This document shows, in pieces, positions 11,801 through 21,568 of a DNA stretch of 64,000 nucleotides (its first letter is position 1; every line of letters starts with the position of its first letter). This DNA comes from Micromussa lordhowensis. Lineage: Eukaryota > Cnidaria > Anthozoa > Scleractinia > Lobophylliidae. The position numbers and the translations under genes were made by a program. Below the pieces are notes generated by a model. The model had not been told where the DNA came from. It saw only the letters and a list, made by a program, of their open reading frames with translations, and did not search any database. Location of the stretch: positions 34,684,086 to 34,748,085 of the forward strand of contig OZ026599.1 of assembly GCA_964020085.1 (NCBI GenBank), written 5' to 3'.

Positions 11801-14800
11801 TTTGTCATAACTCCGCTCCACGAGCACTTATGGAAGCGCAATTTGCAGGAAAATGTTCCTCTATGATTGCACTTTAAGTGCATACTAATTAAGCGATGAT
11901 GCGATTTGTGGCAGGGTGTTTTTGAAGCCCGTATAGTCGGCCTACTTTTTTGAGCATTTTTCCTTGGTCCCCCCTTGGCAAAATCTCAGAAAAAAACCGA
12001 TTTAGGTCTCCATGGCAAATTTGTCATCACTCGGCTCCACGGGCACTTATGGAGGCGCAGTTTGCAGCAAAATGTTTCTCTATGATTGCACTTCAAGTGC
12101 ATACTAATTCAATGATGATGCGATTTGCACCAGGGTGTTTTTGAAGCCCGTATAGTCGGCCTACTTTTTTGAGCACTTTCCCTTGGTCCCCCCTTGGCAA
12201 AATCTCAGAAAATGGCCGATTTAGGTCTCCTTGGCAAATTTGTCATCACTCGGCTCCACGGGCACTTATGGAGGCGCAGTTTGCAGCAAAACGTTCCTCA
12301 ATGATTGCACTTCAAGTGCATACTAATTAAGCGATGATGCGATTTGTGGCAAAGTGTTTTTGAAGCCCGTATAGTTGGCATACTTTTTTGAGCATTTTCC
12401 CTTGGTCCCCCCTTGGCAAAATCTCACAAACTGGCAAATTTAGGGCTCCTTCGCAAATTTGTCATAACTCGGCTCCACGGGTGCTTATGGAGGCGCAGTG
12501 TGCAGCAAAATGTTCCTCTATAATTGCACTTCAAGTGCATACTAATTAGGAGATGATGCGATTTGCGCCAGGGTGTTTTTGAAGCTCGTATAGTCGGCAT
12601 ACGTTTTTGAGCATTTTTCCTTGGTCCCCCCTTGGCAAAATCTCAGAAAATGGCCGATTTAGGTCTCCTTGGCAAATTTGTCATAACTCGGCTCCACGGG
12701 CACTTATGGAGGCGCAGTTTGCGGCAAAATGTTCCTCTATGATTGCACTTCAAGTGCATACTAATTAGGCGATGATGCGATTTGCGCCAGGGTGTTTTTG
12801 AAGCCCGTATAGTCGGCCTACTTTTTTGAGCATTTTCCGTTGGTCCCCCCTTGGCAAAATCTCAGAAAATGGCCGATTTAGGTCTCCTTGGCAAATTTGT
12901 CATAACTCGGCTCCACGGGCACTTATGGAGGCGCAGTTTGCGGCAAAATGTTCCTCTATGATTGCACTTCAAGTGCATACTAATTAGGCGATGATGCGAT
13001 TTGCGCCAGGGTGTTTTTGAAGCCCGTATAGTCGGCCTACTTTTTTGAGCATTTTCCGTTGGTCCGCCCTTGGCAAAATTTTAGTAAATGGCCGATTTAG
13101 GTGTCTTTGGCAAATTTGTCATAACTCGGCTCCACGGGCACTTATGGAAGCGCAATTTGCAGCAACATGTTCCTCTATGATTGCACTTCCAGTGCATACT
13201 AATTAATCGATAAAGCGATTTGTGCCAGGGTGTTTTTGAAGCCCGTATAGTCGGCCTATTTTTTTGAGCATTTTCCCTTGGTCCCCCCTTGGCAAAATCT
13301 CAGAAATTGGCCGATTTAGGTCTCCTTGGCAAATTTTGCATACTCGGCTCCACGGGCACTTATGGAGGCGCAGTTTGCGGCAAAATGTTCCACTATGATT
13401 GCACTTCAAGTGCATACTAATTAGGCGATAATGCGATTTGCGCCAGGGTGTTTTTGAAGCCCGTATAGTCGGCCTACTTTTTTGAGCATTTTCCCTTGGT
13501 CCCCCCTTGGCAAAATTTTAGAAAATGGCCGATTTAGGTGTCCTTGGCAAATTTGTCATAACTCGGCTCCACGGGCACTTATGGAAGCTCAATTTGCAGC
13601 AAAATGTTCCTCAATGATTGCACTTCAAGTGCATACTAACTAAGCGATGATGCGATTTGTGCCAGGGTGTTTTTGAAGCCCGTATAGTCGGCATACTTTT
13701 TTGAGCATTTTCCCTTGGTCCCCGCTTGATAAAATCTCAGAAAATGGCCAATTTAGGGCTCCTTCGCAAATTTGTCATAACTCGGCTTCACGGGCACTTA
13801 TGGAGGCGCAGTTTGCAGCAAAATGTTCCTCTATGGTTGCACTTCAAGTGCAAATTTATTAAGCGATGATGCGATTTGCGCCAGGGTGTTTTTGAAGCCC
13901 GTATAGTCGGCCTACTTTTTTGAGCATTTTCCCTTGGTCCCCACTTGGCAAAATCTCAGAAAATGGCCGATTTAGGTCTCCTTGGCAAATTTGTCATAAC
14001 TCGGCTCCACGGGCACGTATGGAGGCGCAGTTTGCAGCAAAATGTTCCTCTATGATTGCACTTGAAGTGTATGCTAATTAGGCGATGATGCGATTTGCGC
14101 CAGGGTATTTTTGAAGCCCGTATGGTCGGTCTACATTTTTTGAGGATTTTCCGTTGGTCCCCCCTTGGCAAAAATTTAGAAAATGGCCGATTTAGGTCTC
14201 CTTGGCAAATTTGTCATAACTTGGCTCCACGAGCACTTATGGAGGCGCAGTTTGCAGCAAAATGTTCCTCTATGATTGCACTTTAAGTGCAAACTAATTA
14301 CGCGATGACCCGATTTGTGCCAGGGTGTTTTTTGAAGCCCGTATAGTCGGCATACTTTTTTGAGCCTTTTTCCTTTGGTCCCCCCTTGGCAAAATCTCAG
14401 AAACTGGCCAATTCAGGGCTCCTTCGCAAATTTGTCATAACTCGGCTCCAGGGGCATTTATGGAGGCGCAGTGTGTAGCAAAATGTTCCTCTATGATTGC
14501 ACTTCAAGTGCATTCTAATTAGGCGATGATGCGATTTGCGCCAGGGTGTTTTTGAAGCCCGTATAGTCGGCCTACTTTTTTGAGCATTTTCCCTTGGTCC
14601 CCCCTTGGCAAAATCTCCGAAAATGGCCAATTTAGGTCTCCTTGGCAAATTTATCATAACTCGGCTCAACGGGCACTTATGGAGACGCAGTTTGCAGCAA
14701 AATGTTCATCTATGATTGCACTTTAAGTGCATACTAATTAGGCGATGATGCGATTTGTGCCAGGGCTTTTTTGAAGCCCGTATAGTCGGCCTACTTTTTT

Positions 14801-15824
14801 GAGCATTTTCCCTTGGTCCCCCCTTGGCAAAAATTTAGAAAATGGCCGATTTAGGTCTCCTTGGCAAATTTCTCATAACTCGGCTCCACGGACACTTATG
14901 GAGGCGCAGTTTGCAGCAAAATGTTCCTCTATGATTGCACTTTAAGTACATACTAATTAGGCGATGATGCGATTTGTTCCAGGGTGTTTTTGAAGCCCGT
15001 ATAGTCGGCATACTTTTTGGAGCATTTTCCCTTGGTTCCCCCTTGGCAAAATCTCAGAAACTGGCCAATTTAGGGCTCCTTCGTAAAATTTGTCATAACT
15101 CGGCTCCACGGGCACTTATGGAGGCGCAGTTTGCAGCAAAATGTTCCTCTATGATTGCACTTCAAGTGCATACAAATTAAGCGATGATGCAATTTGCGCC
15201 AGGGTGTTTCTGAAGCCCGTAAAGTCGGCCTACTTTTTTGAGCATTTTCCCTTGGTCCCCTCTTGGCAAAATCTCAAAAAATTGCCAATTTAGGTCTCCT
15301 TGGCAAATTTATCATAACTCGGCTCCACGGGCACTTATGGAGGCGCAGTTTGCAGCAAAATGTTCATCTATGATTGCACTTCAAGTGCATACTAATTAGG
15401 CGATGATGCGATTTGCGCCAGGGTGTTTTTGAAGCCCGTATAATCGGCCTACTTTTTTGAGCATTTTCCCTTGGTTCCCCCCTTGGCAAAATCTCAGAAA
15501 ATGGCCGATTTAGGTTTCCTTGGCAAATTTGTCATAACTCGGCTCCACGGGCACTTATGGAGGCACAGTTTGCAGCAAAATGTTCCTCTATGATTGCACT
15601 TCAAGTGCATACTATTTAAAGGATGATGCAATTTGCGCCAGTGTGTTTTCGAATCCCGTATAGTCTGCCTACTTTTCTGAGCATTTTCCCTTGGTCCCCC
15701 ATTGGCAAAGTCTCAGAAAATGGCCGATTTAGGTCTCCTTGGCAAATTTGTCATAACTCGGCTCCACGGGCACTTATGGAGGGTCAGTTTGCAGCAAAAT
15801 GTTCCTCTATGATGGCACTTCAAG

Positions 15825-15829
15825 TGCAT
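15825..15829. repeat. Target-site duplication, left copy (TGCAT)
   Basis: TGCAT ends the left satellite flank and is repeated at 30611-30615 right after the element. It is the normal monomer sequence following the GCACTTCAAGTGC palindrome. A 6-bp reading (TGCATA) is possible if one terminal A of the left TIR was lost. Polintons usually make 5-6 bp duplications. Confidence 0.85.
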
Positions 15830-15968
15830 ACACACATGTATGATGAGGTTTCTGTGTCACAAATTTTTTGTGACATCCTAGGCTTGTGACACTCGCCCAG
15901 GCTCGTGTCACGAGCCTAGGATGTCACAAAAAATTTGTGACACAGAACCCCTCATCATATATGTGTGT
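15830..15968. repeat. Snap-back palindrome forming the left terminus
   Basis: The outer arm, 15830-15892, is the near-perfect reverse complement of the inner arm, 15905-15968, around a 12-nt loop (TCGCCCAGGCTC, 15893-15904). Only about four differences separate the arms. Each arm contains a smaller palindrome, GTCACAAATTTTTTGTGAC, and a CCTAGG. The inner end reads ATGTGTGT, the mirror of the terminal ACACACAT. A single strand of this end could fold into a long hairpin. Confidence 0.88.
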
Positions 15969-16030
15969 AAGGTTAAAACACAGGTTCTTGTTTTGTGACA
16001 TAGAATTATTTTCTATTGAAGAAATGTGCC

Positions 16031-16046
16031 GTCTATATAGAAAGCA
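16031..16046 (+). promoter_or_regulatory. TIR promoter for the polymerase gene (TATATAG)
   Basis: TATATAG at 16034-16040 sits six bases before the ATG at 16047. The same box stands in the same place before the ATG of the right-end gene (30399, minus strand), so both TIRs carry an inward-facing promoter candidate. For a cellular TATA box a start site about 30 nt downstream would fall inside the coding region, so the box may instead act as an initiator-type motif. Confidence 0.5.
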
Positions 16047-19000
16047 ATGGCTGCTGCAAATTTTTCGAGAGATGTTCTTGAAATGTTTTATGGTCCGATC
16101 GATGAGAAACAAAGGCTCCCAACTCCAATTAGCCCCAGCATAAGGGGTGGTTTTGAAATTGTAAGAAACAATTTCAATGAATGGCTCCGCGTATGGAAAA
16201 TGCAACCCACAAGGAACAACAAAGATCTGTTCAAATTTTTCCAAAAAACGAAAAACTCATTCATCAGCGTCTGCACGAATGAAGTAGAGAAGATGAAGAG
16301 CGTTAAAATACAATTTGGCCTTCTTGTGAGATTTTACATGATCCGTGATGAAGAACGCCAACAAATGGATCATTATTTCAGTCGGATGGGGCCAGTTATC
16401 TTGAATGAGCACAACATGGATATATTAACTCCATCGTTGAATCAGTTCATTGACGAGGTTAAGGGTGAGATAGAGGCCTGGTCTGAAAGAGGATCGAGAT
16501 GGATAATGGATAAAATTTTGGAGGCTTTCATTAACGTGGCGCAATATCAACCAATGCGCGGCGGAAGTTACATGCCGCTGCCCGCAAAGCTTAAAAACAA
16601 GAAAGCGGTTCTTAACATACAAAACAGAGATAACGAATGCCTGAGATGGGCAATACGTGCAGCACTATTTCGGCCAAGGGGCGATATGAGAAGGACATCG
16701 AGCTACCCAACAGAAGACGGCCTCAATTTCACCGGAATTGATTTTCCAACTCCGGTTTCACAGATTGACAGGCTGGAGAGGCAGAATCATAATCTCGCCA
16801 TTAATGTGTTCGGATGGGAAAAAGGGCAAGTAGTCGTGTACAGGCTCAGTGAAAAAGGGGGCGAAGTCCCAAGAATCAACTTAATGTTGACAAAGAAGGG
16901 CGAAAACACGCACTACAGCCTTGTGAAAAGGCTAACAGCTCTATTGTTTGACCAAAGCAAGAATTCTAACAGCAAGCATTTCTGCGAACGCTACCTTCAC
17001 GGCTATTCAAAGAGGGAGTTGCTCGAAAGGCACAAACCTGAATGCAAAGGACTGCTGAAAAGCCCGACAAGAACAAACATGCCAAAACAAGGCGAAAACA
17101 AGATGACTTTTACAAACCACCATAAGCAGATGAAAGCGCCCTATGTGGTTTATGCAGACTTTGAATGTCTGGTGAGAAAGATATCCACATGCGAGCCAGG
17201 CAGCAAACACAGCTTTACAATGAAAACAGAGAAGCACGAGCCCTGCGGGTTTTCTTATGTGGTTGTGAGGAGCGATGGGCAGACTTATGGCCCATACACA
17301 TACAGGGGCGAAGATGCGGTCTTTGTATTTCTGAGATGGCTTCAGAATCATGAAATGGGAATGCGAAAAGACATGGAAAACAAAAGGCCGCTTGTAATGA
17401 CAAATGAAGACTGGAAAAAACACAGGAACGCTGGAGAATGCCATATTTGCAACAAAAGTTTGCATAAAGACCTCTATCTCGATTCGATGGGGGGTGTATG
17501 ATCCTGATTCAGGAAAATATAGCGGGCAAAGCCACAGAAGATGCTACCACCAGGCGGTAAATAATAGATACGTTCCGCACGAAAGGAGGCAACCAAAAGA
17601 CGTAATCGATCAATGGATCGCAAACACCCAGGAAACATGCCTATTCTGTGCAGATCCGCTGCTTGTACCCAACTTTAAAGATTCAGTGAGAGACCACGAT
17701 CACATGACAGGAAACTATCGAGGCGCCGCCCATAACGAATGCAATTTTAAGCTCAAACTAAACCCGAAAACAATGCCAATACCAGTAATCTTTCACAACT
17801 TGAAAGGCTATGATGGCCACCTGCTGATGCAGGCGATGGCGAGGGTTCGGGGAGAAATCAAATGCATCCCGACAAACACCGAAAAATACATCTCATTTTC
17901 ACTCGGAAACCTGAGATTCATCGACAGCGTGAATTTCCTGCTGAGCAGCCTTGACAAGCTGGTGAAGGGGGTCGATGACTTCCCCATCATGAAAAAACTG
18001 ATGCCAGAAGAAAACAAGAGGCAGTTGCTGCTGAAGAAAGGCATCTACCCATACGAGTACATGGACTCGTTTGAAAGGTTTGGGGAAACAGAAATCCCAG
18101 AGAAAGAAAAGTTCTACTCAAGCCTGAGTGGCAAGGGAATAACAGATGAAGAGTATGGGCACGCAAAGCAAGTCTGGGAGGCATTAGGATGCAGAAATCT
18201 CGGCGACTACCACAACTGGTACGTGGCCACAGACACGCTGCTTTTAGCAGACGTGTTTGAAAACTTTAGAAAGGTTTGCCAGGAGAAATACGGGCTGGAT
18301 CCGGCGCATTACTACACCACGCCGGGCTTGAGTTGGGACGCTTTGCTGAAAAAGACAGGAGCAGAGCTGGAGCTGCTGACGGACTTGGACATGCATCTGA
18401 TGATCGAGAGGGGAATGAGAGGCGGCATATCAATGGCAAGCAAGAGGTACGCGAAGGCAAACAACCCGCGAGTCGAAGAATACGACCCGGCCCAACCAAC
18501 AAACTACATCACATATCTCGATGCCAACAACCTCTACGGATGGGCAATGAGCTTGCCTTTGCCGAAGAGCGGCTTTCATTGGAAGCGGGTCATGCCGACA
18601 GAAGAGCAGATAATAAAGATGAAGCCGAATTCGAAGAAGGGCTGGATACTGGAGGTGGACCTCGAATACCCCGCACACTTGCACGACGCCCACAATGACT
18701 ACCCGCTGGCACCGGAAAAGAAAGTGATCAACCCCGGGCAGATGTCGGAATACCAGCGGCAGCTTATGGCCGACTTGGGTTTAACCATGCCGAACACAGA
18801 GAAGTTGGTGCTGACGCTGGAAGACAAAGAAAAGTACGTGATCCATTACAGAAACCTGCAGTTTTATCTCAGGCAGGGCATGAGGCTGAAGAAAGTGCAC
18901 CGGGTGATAGAGTTTGACCAAGAGCCGTGGATGGAACCATACATCAGGATGAACACGGAGTTTCGAAAACAGGCAAAGAGTGACTTTGAAACAGACTTCT

Positions 19001-19794
19001 ACAAACTGATGAACAACTCGGTGTTTGGCAAGACGATGGAGAACCTGAGAAACCGTGTAGATGTGAAGATAGTGAGAGACTGGGAAAATGATAAGATCCG
19101 AAAGCTGCTGTCAAGTCCATCTTTTGACAGATTCACGATCTTTGGAAACGACATGGCAGGCATACATATGCGAAAAACAAAGCTGGTGCTGAACAAGCCC
19201 GTGTACACAGGCATGACGATCCTCGAGAACAGCAAGATCTTGATGTACGACTTTTACTACAACTACTTGAAAGCCAGATACGCCCACAAATGTCAGCTGG
19301 TCTACACAGACACAGACAGCCTGATCTTAGACATCCAGACAGAAGATGTTTACGAAGACATGAAGGAAAACTCATGGCTGTATGACACAAGCAACTACCC
19401 CAGGGACAATCCGCTCTACGACAACAGAAACAAAAAGGTTTTAGGCAAGATGAAAGATGAGTGCGGAGGTTTGGTGATAGAGGAAGTCGTTGCGATAAGG
19501 CCGAAGATGTACTCAGTCCTGAAAGAGGGCAAAAAAAACGAAAAGAAGGCGAAGGGCGTGAAAAAGAATGTGATCGAGAAAGAGATAACGCACGATCACT
19601 ACAAAGAAGCGCTCTTTGAAAGGAGGCAGTTCATGCACAAAATGAAAATCTTGAGGAGCGAGGGCCACGAAATGTACGGAATGTGCATGAACAAGATATC
19701 GCTATCGCCATTTGATACAAAGCGGTGGATAGCAGATGACGGCATACAAACCCTGGCATACGGGCATTTCAGGCTGGGGGCAGCTGTGTATTAG
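16047..19794 (+). CDS. polB: Protein-primed family B DNA polymerase, interrupted by a 1-nt frameshift
   Basis: This would replicate the element by protein priming. It is read in two frames: 16047-17501 (484 codons) and a frame open to 19794. The frames meet at a G6 run (17489-17494), where the genome appears to hold one G too many. Counting that change, the product would be about 1,248 residues, normal for Polintons. Visible in order: Cys198 in DNECLRW and His289 in THYSLVK; a zinc-finger-like C313/H329/C333; Exo I YADFEC (Asp371, Glu373); CxxC at 465-468; an HNH/endonuclease VII-like CLFC...RDHDHMTG segment (about 17638-17745); Exo II NLKGYDGHLL; Exo III YVATDTLLLADVF; Pol A YLDANNLYGWAM (about 18517); Pol B KLMNNSVFGKT (about 19003); Pol C YTDTDSL (about 19303). 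All catalytic residues are present. The start is the ATG at the TIR boundary. The 3' end overlaps the convergent integrase by 26 nt. Confidence 0.9.
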
Positions 19795-20752
19795 GCGGCA
19801 CAACCAACAGCTCTTCGCGAACAAAGCCGCGCTTCGGCCCGTCAGACAAATAATAGACAACCGGTGAATCAGGTTTAGTTTTATTTTCAACGACCTGGTA
19901 GACTTTCAAAGACCAGATCGGGTCAGTTGCTCTTTTGGTTCCGCCCTCAAGTTCGCCAGCCTGATACAAATATCTCACATTGATGAGAGGTGGAAGTTTC
20001 TTTTCGGCAAGACCAACAGGTCTGTTATATTTTGTCGGCAACAGGGGGACCGATTTTTCTTTGATAGCAACAGCGGGCTTTTTACCAATGAGACTTGTCA
20101 CCTCGTTGTTCAGAGCGCCGACAACATCGGGCAGTCTTTTCACCCACTCAGTTGACCGCTTGCCTTCTTCCATAAGCATCTCCATGGCGTATTGATGGCC
20201 AAACAAACGCTCAGCAAGCGTACGATTGAAACGCTCGACAATAGCCTGATCTCTGTGAATTTCAGTGCGGCCGCGACGAATGTAAGTTTTGTGTTTTTCC
20301 ATTTCTTTCGTAACCCCGCCCATAAACTCGCGTCCAGGGTCAACCTGCAGCATCTGAGGCCAAGTCAGAGGGCCGCGTTTGTAAATTGACTGGAACGCTT
20401 TCGCAACCTCTTCAGAGTCCTTCGAGGTAAGTGGCTCTGCTTCTTTGTAACGGCTGGCGATATCGACAACAGTCAACGCATATTTGTAAACTTTGCGGCT
20501 GCGAGGCGGCTTATCATGTGGCAGAAAAAGGAGGTCCGCTTGGTGTACCGAGTTGGGCGCCGCCACGTCAAATTCCGGGCGAGGGACGTATCGCGGCGCA
20601 GGCAAATAGATCTGCCAACTGGCCTGTTTGTAGAGCCACTGTTTGGTAACATTTTCGGGCACTTTGGCGGCTTCTGCCAATTTTTTTATCGCAGAGACAC
20701 CCTTCCAGTACCCCTGGGGGCTGTAGTAGATTTTGGCGAGTTTGGCATCCAT
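19769..20752 (-). CDS. int: Retroviral-type (rve/DDE) integrase
   Basis: This would cut and join element ends to target DNA, giving the TGCAT duplication. The protein has 327 residues. The catalytic triad is Asp73 (HQADLLFLP), Asp138 (QVDPGREFMGG) and Glu173 (AIVERFNRTL), with 34 residues between the last two, as in rve-family cores. No N-terminal HHCC zinc finger is seen; the first 55 residues form a short helical domain. Residues 278-320 (DPIWSLKVYQVVEN...YYLSDGPKRGFVREELL) look like the chromodomain-like tail of Polinton integrases. The frame is intact. The ATG at 20752 follows TTTAAATA and lies three bases after the stop of the upstream gene. The gene heads a tightly packed minus-strand block. 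Confidence 0.92.
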   Translation of the reverse strand: MDAKLAKIYYSPQGYWKGVSAIKKLAEAAKVPENVTKQWLYKQASWQIYLPAPRYVPRPEFDVAAPNSVHQADLLFLPHDKPPRSRKVYKYALTVVDIASRYKEAEPLTSKDSEEVAKAFQSIYKRGPLTWPQMLQVDPGREFMGGVTKEMEKHKTYIRRGRTEIHRDQAIVERFNRTLAERLFGHQYAMEMLMEEGKRSTEWVKRLPDVVGALNNEVTSLIGKKPAVAIKEKSVPLLPTKYNRPVGLAEKKLPPLINVRYLYQAGELEGGTKRATDPIWSLKVYQVVENKTKPDSPVVYYLSDGPKRGFVREELLVVPPNTQLPPA

Positions 20753-20755
20753 TAT

Positions 20756-21184
20756 TTAAAGGAAACGAAAAGCCGCGTATGCAACCGCGAGCGCGCCGCC
20801 GCCGACAAAAAGAAGCTCCCCCTGTTTCTGCAGCTCGCTTGGCTGGTACATGTCCGTGAAATTCGGCGCTTTGGGCAGAGTCAGTCTCTGGTCGGGGTGG
20901 GCCTGGTTGTAGAGCTTGAACGCGTAATCGGTGTTTGTGAAGTTTTTCTGCGCGTGTTCTTTGATTTCTTCGTTGGTGTTGATCCAGTCGAGCAGCTGTG
21001 TTCGCTCGCGTGAGTATTTTGCCATTGCTGACTGATAAGCCTCCAGGGCCTTGTCATGCCGCGTTTTCTCGTCTAACGCGGCTTTGCCATTGTCGCCGGC
21101 CAAAAATTTGGCGAGATAGTTGCCGCCAGTGAAAGCTGCCGCGTTGAGAACTGCGCCACCAATCATCATCGCAATGCTGGCCAT
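20756..21184 (-). CDS. Small protein with N- and C-terminal hydrophobic segments (unknown function)
   Basis: The 142-residue protein has a small-residue-rich N-terminal segment (SIAMMIGGAVLNAAAFTGG), a charged helical middle with a likely coiled coil (about 35-80), a polar Asn/Pro-rich stretch and a C-terminal hydrophobic segment (LLFVGGGALAVAYAAFRFL). It is therefore probably membrane-associated, at a virion or cell membrane. It ends three bases before the integrase start, which suggests co-expression. The ATG at 21184 is preceded by CATAAA. A membrane or virion role is only an inference. Confidence 0.75.
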   Translation of the reverse strand: MASIAMMIGGAVLNAAAFTGGNYLAKFLAGDNGKAALDEKTRHDKALEAYQSAMAKYSRERTQLLDWINTNEEIKEHAQKNFTNTDYAFKLYNQAHPDQRLTLPKAPNFTDMYQPSELQKQGELLFVGGGALAVAYAAFRFL

Positions 21185-21196
21185 TTTATGTTAAGA

Positions 21197-21418
21197 TTAT
21201 TTTTCATCAGGAAGAATTTTCTGGTCTTGGAGATACTGTTTCAGCGCGACGCTGCCAGCCATCACAGCGGTGAATTTGGCATAGTTCATCACGTTGCTGC
21301 TAGGGTCAGCGGTGAAGTTCTCTTTCACGACCTTTTTCGCAATCCAGCCAATGCCTGCGGCAAGGCCGGTAAGAGTTGCGGCTTCCATGATTGTTTTCAC
21401 AAGCTTGTTGTCAGACAT
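21197..21418 (-). CDS. 73-residue protein with two hydrophobic stretches (unknown function)
   Basis: Residues 10-28 (MEAATLTGLAAGIGWIAKK) and about 45-60 (AKFTAVMAGSVALKQYL) are hydrophobic or amphipathic, separated by a short polar linker. It ends 12 bases before the ATG of the next minus-strand gene and sits in a run of four small, probably membrane-related genes. The ATG at 21418 follows AATATAACC. Composition is similar to its neighbour, but I see no clear homology between them. No family recognised. Confidence 0.65.
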   Translation of the reverse strand: MSDNKLVKTIMEAATLTGLAAGIGWIAKKVVKENFTADPSSNVMNYAKFTAVMAGSVALKQYLQDQKILPDEK

Positions 21419-21439
21419 GGTTATATTAAAAATATTTTT

Positions 21440-21541
21440 TTAATTAGAAATGATTAGCCAGGCAGTTTTACAACACCCCTTGGTGAATTCGTACCAAATC
21501 AAGCCTATTAAAATGGCAGCGAAAATTTTGATGTGAACCAT
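21440..21541 (-). CDS. Possible 33-residue membrane microprotein
   Basis: This short ORF fills the gap between two minus-strand genes. It is basic and hydrophobic, with one probable membrane span (IFAAILIGLIWYEF), then Lys-Gly-Cys-Cys and a second hydrophobic end. The ATG at 21541 lies just downstream of an AT-rich TTAAATTTTCATAAAC stretch, similar to other start regions in the element. Its TAA stop is inside the presumed promoter of the next gene. The length is short enough to arise by chance. Confidence 0.35.
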   Translation of the reverse strand: MVHIKIFAAILIGLIWYEFTKGCCKTAWLIISN

Positions 21542-21568
21542 ATGTTTATGAAAATTTAATCCATATTT

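Larger units (their letters stand above)
311..15829 (+). repeat. 219-bp satellite array, left block (about 71 monomers)
   Basis: These are head-to-tail copies of a monomer of about 219 bp, all in one orientation. Conserved blocks in order are: GCGATGATGCGATTTGCGCC, a TTTTTGAAGCCCGTATAGTC block, GAGCATTTTCCCTTGGTCC, GGCAAAATCTCAGAAAATGG, CGATTTAGGTCTCCTTGGC, ATAACTCGGCTCCACGGGC, ACTTATGGAGGCGCAGTTTG, and the palindrome GCACTTCAAGTGC. Monomers differ by scattered substitutions and occasional 1-nt indels. Because 219 is 3 x 73, ORFs of 60-140 codons appear by chance on both strands; the consensus has stops in every copy, so none is annotated. The array runs in phase up to the element at 15830 and resumes in phase at 30611. 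Confidence 0.95.
15830..16050 (+). repeat. Left terminal inverted repeat (221 bp)
   Basis: This matches the reverse complement of 30396-30610. Differences are substitutions at about positions 9, 20, 49 and 55 from the end, an extra CATAGA in the left copy near 15998, and one substitution next to the start codon. The outer 139 bp is a palindrome. The inner 80 bp is unique and carries a TATATAG box. The repeat ends at the ATG of the polymerase gene. Confidence 0.92.

Noticed and set aside
15886..16143. 85-codon ORF starting in the left TIR
   Set aside because: It lies out of frame over the palindrome and the polymerase start; an upstream ATG before the TATATAG box is unlikely to be used.
18276..18698. 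140-codon plus-strand ORF inside the polymerase gene, and other ORFs antisense to it
   Set aside because: They overlap the region with clear polymerase motifs in another frame and have low-complexity, charged, arginine-rich products typical of shadow frames.
19769..20752. Integrase as evidence for a retrovirus or LTR retrotransposon
   Set aside because: No reverse transcriptase, gag or LTRs are present, while a family B polymerase, packaging ATPase and TIRs are; rve integrases are standard in Polintons.
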